A stretch of 61,793 bases of DNA. Origin: an uncultured Lachnospiraceae bacterium. Lineage in GTDB: Bacteria > Bacillota > Clostridia > Lachnospirales > Lachnospiraceae. Below are positions 17,882 to 26,111 of the stretch, piece after piece. The stretch covers positions 1-61,793 of the forward strand of contig CANSPM010000019.1 of the NCBI GenBank assembly GCA_947648875.1, in the 5' to 3' direction. The first letter of the stretch is position 1, and each line of letters opens with the position of its first letter. Below the pieces are notes generated by a model that saw nothing but the letters and a program-made list of their open reading frames with translations, was not told where the DNA came from and searched no databases. Made by a program: the position numbers and the translations under genes.

Positions 17882-17912
17882 ATGTCCCCTGTGCCTTCCC
17901 GCAAACCGGTCT

Positions 17913-18395
17913 CTACCAATCAATGATGTGATTTTTCTTTTCTTCCTTCCAGCCGCACTGCTCGCTGGCCTCGCAGACGAAACAGGCCCGGCTGGCCTTG
18001 TCCGCCCTGTACAATATTCCCGCAAGATCCTTCCGACTCCCGCTCTCGCCGTCCCGGTGTAGCAAAATAGCCTCCGTTATCTCGCTGACTTCCCCCGGAG
18101 CATACCCGCAATCCGCCAAAATATCCGGCGCAATCCGGGCGCTTGCAATCTCATGGGGAATGCCCGTTTTATACTGTTCATGCCGTCCGATATCATGCAA
18201 AAGCGCCGCCCCATAAATCATGCCCTGGGAAAGTTCCATCCCTTCCTGTAGATTGATAATCATGGCAATCCGAGCCACATCCAGGAAATGAGCTATATCA
18301 TGATGACAGAAGATCCGCTCTTTCTCTGCCGTCCTGTTATCCCGCATATGCCGCACAAATGCTTCATGCCGCAATATTCTGTTCACCCGTTCCAT
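17913..18395 (-). CDS. HD-domain phosphohydrolase of the folate operon
   Basis: A 160-residue HD protein. Motifs: FCHHDIAHFLDVARI near 30-44 (first metal histidine), ALLHDIGRHEQY near 63-74 (the HD pair) and a later AILLHRDGE. HD proteins of this type sit between folE and folP in many Clostridia and are presumed to act on a pterin or nucleotide intermediate; this is inference. The start at 18395 (MERVNRIL) is preferred because AGGGAG lies 9 bases upstream. A longer frame reaches back through the 36-bp repeat array to 18581, which would add four copies of a 12-residue repeat; that looks accidental. Confidence 0.85.
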   Translation of the reverse strand: MERVNRILRHEAFVRHMRDNRTAEKERIFCHHDIAHFLDVARIAMIINLQEGMELSQGMIYGAALLHDIGRHEQYKTGIPHEIASARIAPDILADCGYAPGEVSEITEAILLHRDGESGSRKDLAGILYRADKASRACFVCEASEQCGWKEEKKNHIIDW

Positions 18396-18435
18396 CTGTC
18401 CCGTCTCCCTGTAACCGAATGTCATCCCCTCACTC

Positions 18436-18579
18436 GCTTCCGGTCCATCTCCGATCCCCATCCACGCGCTTGCTTCCGGTCCATCTCCGATCTCCATCCG
18501 CGCGCTCGCTTCCGGTCCATCCCCGATCTCCATCCACGCGCTCGCTTCCGGTCCATCCCCGATCTCCATCCACGCGCTC
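18436..18579. repeat. 36-bp minisatellite, four units, inside the fol operon
   Basis: Four adjacent 36-bp units begin at 18436, 18472, 18508 and 18544, each starting GCTTCCGGTCCATC. Units 3 and 4 are identical; units 1 and 2 differ by a few bases. They lie between the folE stop (18635) and the HD start (18395). Because 36 is a multiple of three, minus-strand frames stay open through them (12-residue unit SAWMEIGDGPEA). There are no spacers, so this is not CRISPR. Confidence 0.9.
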
Positions 18580-18634
18580 ACTTCCTATCCCATCTTCCAT
18601 CACCGTGCGGCATGAAAAACACACGGCCGACTCC

Positions 18635-19189
18635 TCACATCCGCATCATGCGGTACACCTGTTCCTGCAACGCGCCGTCCTCAAACGCCCCCCTCACTGC
18701 CACGGTTACGGTACTGCTACCGGGCTTTTTAATCCCCCGCATTGTCATGCACATATGCTCCGCCTCCAGAACCACCATGACGCCTCTGGGCTGCAAATGC
18801 TCCATTATGGCATCCGCAATCTGCCCCGTCATCTGCTCCTGAATCTGGAGTCTGCGGGCATACACCTCCACCGTCCGGGCCAGCTTGCTCAGTCCCACCA
18901 CCTTGCCCTGGGGCAGATAGGCAATATGAGCCCTGCCGTAAAAAGGCATCAGATGATGCTCACAGGTAGAATGGAATATGATATCCTTCTCCAGCACAAT
19001 GCCCGCGCTTTCCGCAGTAAACACTTTGGACAGATGCTCTCCGGCATTTTCCTCCATGCCCCCGAAAATCTCCTCATACATCCGGGCCACCCGGTCAGGG
19101 GTAGCTGCCAGCCCTTCCCGGGACGGGTCCTCGCCAATCCCCTCCAGCAGAAGCCGTACCCCCTGCTTTATCTTCTCCTGCTCTATCAT
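18635..19189 (-). CDS. folE: GTP cyclohydrolase I
   Basis: A 184-residue enzyme converting GTP to dihydroneopterin triphosphate, the first step of folate synthesis. It shows [20 protein letters not shown] near 13-32, the zinc and catalytic region [20 protein letters not shown] cut around residues 72-92, and the second zinc Cys in [16 protein letters not shown] near 143-158. The start at 19189 gives the normal length and follows AAAGGA by 9 bases; an in-frame ATG 39 codons upstream is unlikely. It lies 147 bases after folC and before the minisatellite. Confidence 0.95.
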   Translation of the reverse strand: MIEQEKIKQGVRLLLEGIGEDPSREGLAATPDRVARMYEEIFGGMEENAGEHLSKVFTAESAGIVLEKDIIFHSTCEHHLMPFYGRAHIAYLPQGKVVGLSKLARTVEVYARRLQIQEQMTGQIADAIMEHLQPRGVMVVLEAEHMCMTMRGIKKPGSSTVTVAVRGAFEDGALQEQVYRMMRM

Positions 19190-19336
19190 GTCCGCCAGTC
19201 CTTTCCGATGATAGACTGTTGCCTCATCTATCGCCAATTCCAAGATTATTCTTTCAGCCTGCCAAAACGGATTTGGCCACTCTGGATAACGCCATTGAGA
19301 TCCCATTTACAGCCTTGCCATAACAGGCATACACAA

Positions 19337-20638
19337 TCAGGAAACAGTTTTTCGGTTCCGCTCCTCCATGATTTCCATAAGCCTGCCCAGATAGGACAGG
19401 GAACCGAAAGCCAGAATCACATCCTCCTTGCCCGCCAGCAGATGGCTGATCTCCACCGCCTCCTCCAGACTGTCCACGGCGGTCACCCGGGGATGAACCC
19501 TGGCAACCTCCCGGGCCAGTTCGTAACTGCTCATGGCCCGTGGGTTATCCGGCGGCGCCACGGTGAGAATCTGATCCGCGTAGCGGGCCGTAAGTTCTAT
19601 GATCTTCTCATATTCCTTGTCTTTCAATATTCCCATTATAAAGAGAATCCGCCTGTTTGTAAAATAAAATTCCATGGACTCCGCCAATTTTTTTGCGGCG
19701 TCCTCATTGTGGGCCCCATCCGCCACAAACAGCGGTTTCCGCCCAAGAACAGTAAAACGTCCCGGCCACCGGGTCTCCAAAAGCCCCTGCCTCAGAGCTT
19801 TTTCTGAAATATCAAAACCGCACTCCCCAAGTGCCCGGCACACTTCGACGGCCAGCACCGCATTGCCGATCTGATGCCTGCCCGCCAGACAGATCTCCAG
19901 ATCTTTTATGCCGCCGTAGTCAAAACGCTGTCGCTCCAGGCCATAGCGCACCCGCGCTGCCCTCTCCCCGTCCGCCACAGTCAGGGGAACCTCCCGGCGC
20001 AGCGCCTGTTGCCGAATTACCTCCATGACCTCCGGTTCCTGCGCCGCAGACACTGCTCTGCACCCCGGCTTCAATATTTCCGCTTTCTCCCCCGCGATTG
20101 CCCCCAGCGTATCGCCCAGATACTGCATATGATCCATGCTGACAGACGTCAGCACCGCCACAAGGGTATTGTTGATCATATTGGTGGCATCCAGCCTCCC
20201 GCCCATACCGGTCTCCAACACCACCAGATCGCATTCTTTCCGCCTGAAATATAAAAAGCCAAGGGCTGTCTCCACCTCAAAAGCCGTGGGATGTGGCAGT
20301 CCCTCCGCCGTCATGGCGTCGCACACCCGGCGCATTTCCTCCACAAGGCCGCACAAGTCCTTTTGGGTGATCATATGGCCATTGACCTGAAAACGTTCCC
20401 GGTAGTCCCGCACCGCAGGTGAAATGTATCTCCCCACCCTGTATCCGGCGCGCCAGACTACCGTGGACACATAGGCCAGCACTGACCCCTTGCCGTTGGT
20501 GCCTGCGATATGGACAAAACGCAGCTCCTCCTGCGGATTGTCCAGCCGCCGACAAAGCTCCCTGACAGAGTCAAGTCCCGGCACAATGCCATAATTTTTT
20601 AAAGAATCCATGTAATCCAGCGCTTCCTGATATTTCAT
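19337..20638 (-). CDS. folC: Folylpolyglutamate synthase / dihydrofolate synthase
   Basis: A 433-residue Mur-ligase-fold enzyme that adds glutamate to dihydropteroate and folates. Motifs: VHIAGTNGKGSVLAYV near 42-57 (P loop), VLETGMGGRLDATN near 141-154 (omega loop), DHMQYLGDT and VADGAHNEDAAKKL near 306-319. The start at 20638 is preferred, with GGGAGG 5 bases ahead. It is the first gene of the fol operon (folC-folE-HD-folP-folBK), so any promoter should lie in the 250-base gap 20639-20951, where I see no clear consensus site. Confidence 0.95.
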   Translation of the reverse strand: MKYQEALDYMDSLKNYGIVPGLDSVRELCRRLDNPQEELRFVHIAGTNGKGSVLAYVSTVVWRAGYRVGRYISPAVRDYRERFQVNGHMITQKDLCGLVEEMRRVCDAMTAEGLPHPTAFEVETALGFLYFRRKECDLVVLETGMGGRLDATNMINNTLVAVLTSVSMDHMQYLGDTLGAIAGEKAEILKPGCRAVSAAQEPEVMEVIRQQALRREVPLTVADGERAARVRYGLERQRFDYGGIKDLEICLAGRHQIGNAVLAVEVCRALGECGFDISEKALRQGLLETRWPGRFTVLGRKPLFVADGAHNEDAAKKLAESMEFYFTNRRILFIMGILKDKEYEKIIELTARYADQILTVAPPDNPRAMSSYELAREVARVHPRVTAVDSLEEAVEISHLLAGKEDVILAFGSLSYLGRLMEIMEERNRKTVS

Positions 20639-20951
20639 CCCAGCCTCCCTCGCATAAAAAACGGCAACTTGCTTTCCCGCCTCTGCCTCTATTCCCATAT
20701 CGCTTTTTGGCGGGTTCTGATTCCTTTTTCATGTTTTCTGTCGATTTTCGCTTTGATTCTCATTACCGTTTTTCGTCAATTTCCACCCCGATCTCATTTC
20801 TGTTTTCCCTGTGCCTTCTGACCGCCTTTCTAAAATCACAAAGGCTTGTATATTCTGGATAATACATTTCTAATCCGGTCATACTAACTACCAATATACG
20901 AAAGCTGCCCTATGCACACCTTGTTGCTTTCGGAAAGGACCGGTATCTCTC

Positions 20952-21353
20952 ATGCACAAATTTTTAAACAACTTTGTCCGCTGCGGCATACTGGGCTGGT
21001 GCCTGGAAATCATATTTACCGCCATAAACAAGATCCGCCGCAGACAGTTTTCCCTCCAGGGCAATACCTCCATCTGGATGTTTCCCATCTATGGCTGCGC
21101 ATCCCTGCTGTCCCCCATATTCCACTTTATGAAAAACAAGCCTTTGATTGTCCGTGGCCTGACATACATGTCCATGATCTTCTCCATGGAGTTCATCAGC
21201 GGTACATTGCTGAAGCGCAAATCCCTCTGTCCCTGGGACTACAGCCGCTCCAAGTGGAACATCAACCAGATAATCCGCCTGGACTTCGCTCCCTATTGGT
21301 TTGGAGCCGGCCTGCTGTTTGAAAAACTCCTGACAAAACCGGAGGAAGAATAA
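20952..21353 (+). CDS. CmpB-like putative permease, short form
   Basis: A 133-residue membrane protein with about three or four hydrophobic helices. The motifs GWCLEIIFTAI, the SLQGNTSIWMFPIYG segment and the CPWDYS...WNINQIIRLDFAPYW region match the putative ABC-transporter type IV family (PF06541). The function of this family is unknown. The longer relative at 39612-40742 has the corresponding GWCIESVYVSL and YWDYSDKKFNFQGHICL. It is monocistronic, ended by the large hairpin at 21376-21430. Confidence 0.75.
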   Translation: MHKFLNNFVRCGILGWCLEIIFTAINKIRRRQFSLQGNTSIWMFPIYGCASLLSPIFHFMKNKPLIVRGLTYMSMIFSMEFISGTLLKRKSLCPWDYSRSKWNINQIIRLDFAPYWFGAGLLFEKLLTKPEEE

Positions 21354-21375
21354 AGACTGTCCCGTTCCCGTCAGT

Positions 21376-21430
21376 CTTTTTCATGACAATGGAATCCACG
21401 CTCTGCGGGGACTCCATTGTCATGAAAAAG
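21376..21430. terminator. Bidirectional hairpin terminator, conserved-loop family copy 1
   Basis: A 22-bp stem with one mismatch (outer 18 bp perfect: 21376-21393 with 21413-21430) and an 11-base loop ACGCTCTGCGG. The ends CTTTTT and AAAAAG give a U tract on both strands, between convergent genes. The loop recurs at 22801, 34215 and, changed, at 34674. Confidence 0.85.
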
Positions 21431-21521
21431 AAGCAGAATCTTCACATCCGAACATTCTGCTTCTCCAGCCTATTCCTCATACGCTGAAACCTGTTTCCCG
21501 CATACAGAACGCTTCTCGTTC

Positions 21522-21896
21522 TCACTGCGCGTCATCCAGATCGTCCATATCCCCGGAGCCAATGTCAAGCGTGTTCACAGTGCGTCTCTTCAACCGGGCT
21601 TTCTCTGACATCTCCAGAATGAACTCTTTTATCGCCCTGGAATTCTTAATATGAATAAGCTCCAGTCTGGGATCTGTGGTGTCCCCGGTAAAACAAATCA
21701 CGGTTCCCAGGCCAAACAGCTTCTCGCCCAGAGTGGCTGTCAGCTGAACATCCTGTACTTTATACATATAGCAGTCATTCTCCACCGTCTTAAGCAGCCC
21801 TGTATTCGTGGTGATCATATCCTCTCTGATCGTATACTTGGTAAAAGTAAAAGGTAAGCCAAAAAACAGCCAGCGTTTTCTCTCCACAAATTCCAT
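21522..21896 (-). CDS. PH domain-containing protein
   Basis: A 124-residue cytosolic protein with a bacterial PH-like (bPH2/DUF304) core: RWLFFGLPFTFTKYTIREDM, then NTGLLKTVENDCYMYKVQDV, then ICFTGDTTDPRLELIHIKN. Such domains fold like eukaryotic PH domains and their ligands are unknown. The start at 21896 is chosen because GGGAGG lies 9 bases upstream; the ATG at 21905 abuts that site. Monocistronic, convergent with the CmpB-like gene. Confidence 0.8.
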   Translation of the reverse strand: MEFVERKRWLFFGLPFTFTKYTIREDMITTNTGLLKTVENDCYMYKVQDVQLTATLGEKLFGLGTVICFTGDTTDPRLELIHIKNSRAIKEFILEMSEKARLKRRTVNTLDIGSGDMDDLDDAQ

Positions 21897-22120
21897 ATGC
21901 CTCATCCTCCCTGAGTTGCAAACAAAATATACCTGATTATTCTATCTACAATATACTCGAAAAATTGCGGAAATGCAATAGTTTCGTCTCTTTTTTATGA
22001 CGGCGTCGGCTTACAAAACAGTGCAAAAACCCTTTGCATCCCTCTCCATATTGTGTTAAGATAAACAATAAAATGTTCCGATATCCCTGTGAGCGCGGAA
22101 CAAAAACAGGAGGTAGATTT

Positions 22121-22660
22121 ATGAACGCTAGAGAATGTATCATGGGCCGCAGAAGTATCCGTTCCTACACCGACCAGCCCGTCCCTCACGAACTGATCAA
22201 CGAAGTTGTGGAAGCCGCGTCTTACGCTCCCAGCTGGAAACATACACAGATCGTCAGGTACATCGCAGTAGAAGGAAACCTCAAGGCAGAGGTTGCAAAA
22301 TGTACCTCCGGCTATGCGGGCAACGGTGTCATCATCGACCAGGCGCCCATGGCCATCGTCGTGACTATCATCAAGAACCGTAGCGGTTTTGAGCGTGACG
22401 GCTCCTATTCTACCCACCGCGGCGACGGCTGGCAGATGTATGATGCCGGTGTCGCCAGCGAGGCATTCTGCCTGGCCGCCTATGACAAAGGCCTCGGCAC
22501 CGTTATCATGGGCATTATTGACGATGATAAGATTGCCGCTCTGTTAAACATCCCCCAGGACAGAGAAGTGGTAGCCGTTATCCCTGTGGGTTATCCCGCA
22601 GAGGCCCCCGTTGCCCCCAGGCGCAAGCCCGTGACGGAACTCATCACTTATATGTCCTGA
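22121..22660 (+). CDS. Nitroreductase family protein
   Basis: A 179-residue flavoenzyme-fold protein. It begins MNARECIMGRRSIRSYTD, with the family arginine-serine FMN-binding motif RRSIRSY, then EAASYAPSWKHTQ, and ends with the conserved AVIPVGYPAE. It would use FMN and NAD(P)H in the cytoplasm; the physiological substrate is unknown. CAGGAGG ends 7 bases before the ATG at 22121. Monocistronic, 207 bases ahead of pyrB. Confidence 0.9.
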   Translation: MNARECIMGRRSIRSYTDQPVPHELINEVVEAASYAPSWKHTQIVRYIAVEGNLKAEVAKCTSGYAGNGVIIDQAPMAIVVTIIKNRSGFERDGSYSTHRGDGWQMYDAGVASEAFCLAAYDKGLGTVIMGIIDDDKIAALLNIPQDREVVAVIPVGYPAEAPVAPRRKPVTELITYMS

Positions 22661-22724
22661 TTTGAAAAGTCGAAGAGTTCTCTCTTCGGCTTTTCTTTCG
22701 TACCTGCCATGGAAACGGGACATT

Positions 22725-22790
22725 TCTCTCATGCAAGCGCCCCGAGGGAACTTTACTTTAGAGCCGTCGCGTAGCGACGGCGCGGCAACC
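22725..22790. repeat. Inverted, shortened copy of the 130-bp element
   Basis: The segment GAGGGAACTTTACTTTAGAG and the following GCCGTCGCGTAGCGAC match, in reverse complement, parts of the 130-bp units at 57484-57743 (GAGAGGAACTTTC and CTTTAGAGCCATCGCGCAGCGA). The middle of the unit is missing. The GCCGTCGC/GCGACGGC stretch is itself a hairpin. Confidence 0.55.
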
Positions 22791-22824
22791 AACAGAATCC
22801 ACGCTCTGTAAGGATTTCATTGTC
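22791..22824. repeat. Conserved-loop hairpin copy 2 (degenerate)
   Basis: GAATCC, loop ACGCTCTGTAA, GGATTT, then CATTGTCATGAA, which matches the right arm of copy 1. The left arm has diverged, so only about 6 bp pair. It lies upstream of pyrB. Confidence 0.55.
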
Positions 22825-22867
22825 ATGAATTAGAGGGATCAAATGATCTCCAATAGGAGGATTTTAT

Positions 22868-23779
22868 ATGAGACATCTTATGAACCCCCTGGATTTCACA
22901 ACCCAGGAACTGGACAGGCTCTTTGACCTGGCTGGCGACATTGAACACAACATGGAAAAATACGCCCACGCCTGCGACGGATTAATTCTGGCTACCTGCT
23001 TCTACGAGCCCAGCACCCGGACGCGTCTGAGTTTTGAATCCGCCATGACCCGTCTGGGCGGCAGGGTCATCGGCTTCTCCGACGCAGGTTCTTCTTCCGC
23101 CTCCAAGGGCGAGAGCGTATCCGACACCATTCGGGTAGTCTCCTGCTACGCCGATATCTGCGCCATGCGTCATCCCAAGGAAGGAGCGCCCATGGTGGCC
23201 ATGGAGCACTCCCGGATTCCGGTAATCAACGCCGGGGACGGCGGCCACCAGCATCCCACCCAGACCCTGACGGATCTGCTGACCATCCGCAGTCTGAAAG
23301 GTTCTCTGGGCGGTTTTACCATAGGACTGTGCGGCGACCTGAAATTCGGCCGCACGGCACACTCCCTGATCCACGCTCTGATGCGCTATGAAGATATCCG
23401 CTTTCTCTTCATCTCACCGGAGGAGCTGAGAGTGCCCGACTACATCACCGAGATACTGAAAAGTAAAAAGATCCCCTATGAGGAAATCACCAGCCTGGAG
23501 GACGCGATGCCCCGTCTGGACCTGCTGTATATGACCCGTGTGCAAAAAGAGCGTTTCTTCAATGAGGAAGACTACATTCGTCTGAAAGACTTCTATATTC
23601 TGGACACGGCCAAGATGGAACTGGCCAGGCCGGACATGCTGGTACTCCATCCACTGCCCCGGGTAAACGAGATCTCGGTGGAAGTGGACAGCGACCCCAG
23701 AGCCGCTTATTTCAAGCAGGTCCAGTACGGTGTCTACGTGCGCATGGCGCTGATTCTGACACTGCTGGAACTAGCGTAA
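22868..23779 (+). CDS. pyrB: Aspartate carbamoyltransferase, catalytic chain
   Basis: A 303-residue enzyme of pyrimidine synthesis joining carbamoyl phosphate and aspartate. The carbamoyl-phosphate motif [13 protein letters not shown] (about 39-51), [12 protein letters not shown] (about 133-144), the DRVQ-like TRVQKERF near 223 and HPLPRVNEI near 259 (aspartate site) are all present. AGGAGG lies 8 bases before the ATG. It is followed by pyrI after a 249-base gap filled by two cruciform repeats, an unusual arrangement since the two chains are normally made together from closely spaced genes. Confidence 0.97.
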   Translation: MRHLMNPLDFTTQELDRLFDLAGDIEHNMEKYAHACDGLILATCFYEPSTRTRLSFESAMTRLGGRVIGFSDAGSSSASKGESVSDTIRVVSCYADICAMRHPKEGAPMVAMEHSRIPVINAGDGGHQHPTQTLTDLLTIRSLKGSLGGFTIGLCGDLKFGRTAHSLIHALMRYEDIRFLFISPEELRVPDYITEILKSKKIPYEEITSLEDAMPRLDLLYMTRVQKERFFNEEDYIRLKDFYILDTAKMELARPDMLVLHPLPRVNEISVEVDSDPRAAYFKQVQYGVYVRMALILTLLELA

Positions 23780-23806
23780 CCCAGGGCAAGAGTTATCTAT
23801 AGAGCC

Positions 23807-24010
23807 AATATCAGCTGAGTCCCCCATGGCACCCTGATGCAAGTTTGATCGCCTTTAGCGAGCGGACTTGCATCACCCGGCTTGTGCCGTGGGGGAATCA
23901 GCGGGACTAATATCAGCTGAGTCCCCCATGGCACTCTGATGCAAGTTTGATCGCCTTTAGCGAGCGGACTTGCATCACCCGGCTTGTGCCGTGGGGGAAT
24001 CAGCGGGACT
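23807..24010. repeat. Two tandem 102-bp cruciform units between pyrB and pyrI
   Basis: Units 23807-23908 and 23909-24010 differ at one position. Each has an outer stem (CTGAGTCCCCCATGGCAC with GTGCCGTGGGGGAATCAG) and an inner stem (GATGCAAGT with ACTTGCATC) around GCCTTTAGC, so each can fold as a long imperfect hairpin. The pyrI ribosome site starts 6 bases after unit 2. They may slow, protect or uncouple the pyrI part of the transcript, or be a duplicated small mobile element. Confidence 0.93.
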
Positions 24011-24028
24011 AATAATAAGGAGAATGTC

Positions 24029-24472
24029 ATGTTAAATGTAGGAAAAATCGAAGAGGGCTTTGTGCTGGATCATATCAAGGCCGGAAGGAGCCTGTCCATC
24101 TACGATCATCTGGGGCTGGACAAACTGGACTGCACCGTAGCCATTATCAAAAACGCCCGCAGTAACAAAATGGGCAAAAAAGATATCCTGAAAGTCGAAT
24201 GCGATATCAATATGCTGGACCTGGATGTACTGGCCTATATCGACCACAGCATCACCGTCAACGTCATCAAAGACGGAGAAATCGTAGATAAAAAAGACCT
24301 GGTGCTGCCCCGGCAGATCAAGAACGTGATTCACTGCCACAACCCTCGCTGTATCACTTCCATAGAACAGGAGCTGCCCCATATCTTCTACCTGGCCGAT
24401 CCCGCCAGGGAAATATACCGCTGCAAATACTGTGAAGAGAAATATACGGAACATTCCAAAAAAAGAAAATAA
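24029..24472 (+). CDS. pyrI: Aspartate carbamoyltransferase, regulatory chain
   Basis: A 147-residue allosteric subunit that binds nucleotides and joins PyrB trimers. The N-terminal nucleotide-binding part has GFVLDHIKAGRSLSIYDHL (about 10-28). The C-terminal zinc domain has CHNPRC (about 108-113) and CKYCEEKY (about 136-143), giving the four zinc cysteines. AAGGAG lies 6 bases before the ATG at 24029. It should make pyrimidine synthesis sensitive to end products. It is separated from pyrB by the cruciform repeats and closed by a terminator. Confidence 0.96.
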   Translation: MLNVGKIEEGFVLDHIKAGRSLSIYDHLGLDKLDCTVAIIKNARSNKMGKKDILKVECDINMLDLDVLAYIDHSITVNVIKDGEIVDKKDLVLPRQIKNVIHCHNPRCITSIEQELPHIFYLADPAREIYRCKYCEEKYTEHSKKRK

Positions 24473-24535
24473 ACATTCGCCAAACTCCACAGAAGAGAGT
24501 TCTGTTTTTCGTTATAGAGAAGTATTCTTAATTTA

Positions 24536-24574
24536 GGCGGTATAGCCCCGATCACAAAGGCTGTACCGTCTTTT
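24536..24574 (+). terminator. Terminator after pyrI
   Basis: A 12-bp stem with wobble pairs (GGCGGTATAGCC with GGCTGTACCGTC, 24536-24570), loop of 11 bases, then TTTT. A smaller stem ACAGAA/TTCTGT followed by TTTT (24489-24509) comes first. Together they end the pyrB-pyrI transcript. The rest of the 343-base gap to 24816 is AT-rich and holds a promoter. Confidence 0.7.
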
Positions 24575-24742
24575 CCTGTCCATTTATTCCGGCGCACAAA
24601 CTATTTTTTTCGCAAATTCATTGACGGTTGCGGGAGCAAGTCCCTTTATCCCCATTTACTTGCAAATATTCGCGGAAATGCTGTTAAAATTGCTTTTGTG
24701 AGGCAGCATTCATACAGTGGCAGCAAAATTATCAAATTATGC

Positions 24743-24771
24743 TTGCAAATGATTTTTAATGGAATTATTCT
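24743..24771 (+). promoter_or_regulatory. Likely sigma-A promoter of the serine hydrolase remnant
   Basis: TTGCAA at 24743-24748, a 17-base spacer and TATTCT at 24766-24771, 44 bases ahead of the hydrolase start, in AT-rich DNA. Confidence 0.5.
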
Positions 24772-24815
24772 CTATCTAAGGATATCCTTAGAACACTTAA
24801 AGGAGAAAAAATTAC

Positions 24816-25786
24816 ATGATACAAGGAAAAATGGAAACATTTGAGAGAGCAGTAATGCGTGATTATGGAAATATTGCAGGTATTGTTGTATTAAAAGACG
24901 GTGAGACATTGTACGAAAATTACTATAATGAATGTACCGTAAACAGTCGGATTCATGTATATTCAGTAACGAAAAGCATCATTTCCATACTGGTAGGAAT
25001 TGCCATGGACAAAGGTTACATCAAAGATCCGGACCAAAAAGTATTGGATTTTTTTCCTGCATATGAAATCAAAAAAGAGACAAAACCATACAAAATATTA
25101 CTCTCAGAAATTTATTAACAATGACCGCGCCATATAAATATAAATTTAATCCCTATATAAAGTATTTTACAAGTGATAACTGGGTAAAATTTTCCCTCGA
25201 TTTATTGGGCGGTACGGGGCGGGTCGGCAAATTTAGATATACGCCCCTGATTGGTCCAGATATTATGTCTGGTATTCTTGGTAAGGTAACGGGAAAATCT
25301 GTCATTTGTTTTGCTCAAGAAAATTTGTTTGCTCCATTGGGAATAGTCGTTGAAAAGAATATTATTTTTCAAAGTAAAGAGGAACAGCTTGCTTTTAATC
25401 AATCTACAAATATTAGCGGCTGGGTAGCTGACCCTATGGGTGTAAATACGGCAGGATGGGGACTTACACTCTCTCCCATGGATATGGCCAAAATAGGTCA
25501 ATTATATCTAAATCATGGAATATGGAATCGCAGACAAATTGTATCAGAAAAATGGATAAACGAAAGTACAAGGGAGCACAGCCGATGGGAAGCTCAAAAT
25601 CTTTCGTATGGATATTTATGGTGGATTTTTAAAGATGGCTTTGCTGCCATGGGAGATGGAGGAAATACCATTTATGTCAACACGAAAAAGAACATGGTGA
25701 TTTCAATCGCTTCTCTGTTTAGGCCAAAAGTCAAGGATACAATTGCGCTTATCCTGGAGTATATCGAACCAATATTTGATAATTAG
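24816..25786 (+). pseudogene. Beta-lactamase-fold serine hydrolase, frameshifted
   Basis: Two reading frames form one penicillin-binding/beta-lactamase-like hydrolase. Part 1 (24816-25118) has the catalytic SxxK as SVTK near residue 50. Part 2 (from about 25100) contains TLRNLLTMTAPYKYK, FRYTPLIGPDIMSG, GWGLTLSPMDMAKIGQLYL and YGYLWWIF. The frames join near 25096 at AAAATATTACTC; removing two bases (an AT pair) restores a continuous protein, so an AT slippage insertion is the simplest cause. The DNA is clearly AT-richer than its neighbours, which suggests recent acquisition. It would not give a full protein unless the ribosome shifts frame. Confidence 0.82.
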
Positions 25787-25899
25787 TCATTCGAAATTTC
25801 GGATTTATGAGCGGTGTAATTCAGATACTGTACAACAGGAGTTGCTGTGGCTATAATTGAATTACGAAGAATGTGCTAAAGTCATATTTTATAGGACAC

Positions 25900-25936
25900 G
25901 GCGGTATCTAAGGAGATATCGCCATGCCCTTTTTTG
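25900..25936 (+). terminator. Hairpin with T tract
   Basis: GGCGGTATCT (25900-25909) pairs with AGATATCGCC (25914-25923), one wobble pair, loop AAGG, then ATGCCCTTTTTT. It probably ends transcription from the hydrolase remnant. The rest of the 325-base gap 25787-26111 shows no convincing gene. Confidence 0.55.
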
Positions 25937-26111
25937 TATGGACAAGAAAATGACAGTTATTGAAACGGAAAAAGCCCTACCCTCACCCGATATCCGGCTC
26001 GCCACAGAAGCGGATTATACCGGAACTCTTCCCCTCTGTCTCACCGCCACATTTCCATAGGAACTCCGCTTCCACCCTTGGAGCTGATTGACTCATGAAC
26101 ACAAAACTGCT

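Noticed and set aside
18436..18579. CRISPR-like array
   Set aside because: The 36-bp units are directly adjacent without spacers, and no cas genes are present.
18396..18581. N-terminal extension of the HD protein made of four 12-residue repeats
   Set aside because: A good ribosome site precedes the internal start at 18395, and the extension is only the minisatellite read through; kept as a possibility in the findings.
18359..19807. 482-codon plus-strand open frame across the folate genes
   Set aside because: Antisense to folE, HD and folC, crosses the minisatellite, and has the His/Pro/Arg-rich composition of a shadow frame.
25857..26060. 67-codon plus-strand frame
   Set aside because: It runs through a terminator hairpin and has no convincing start signal.
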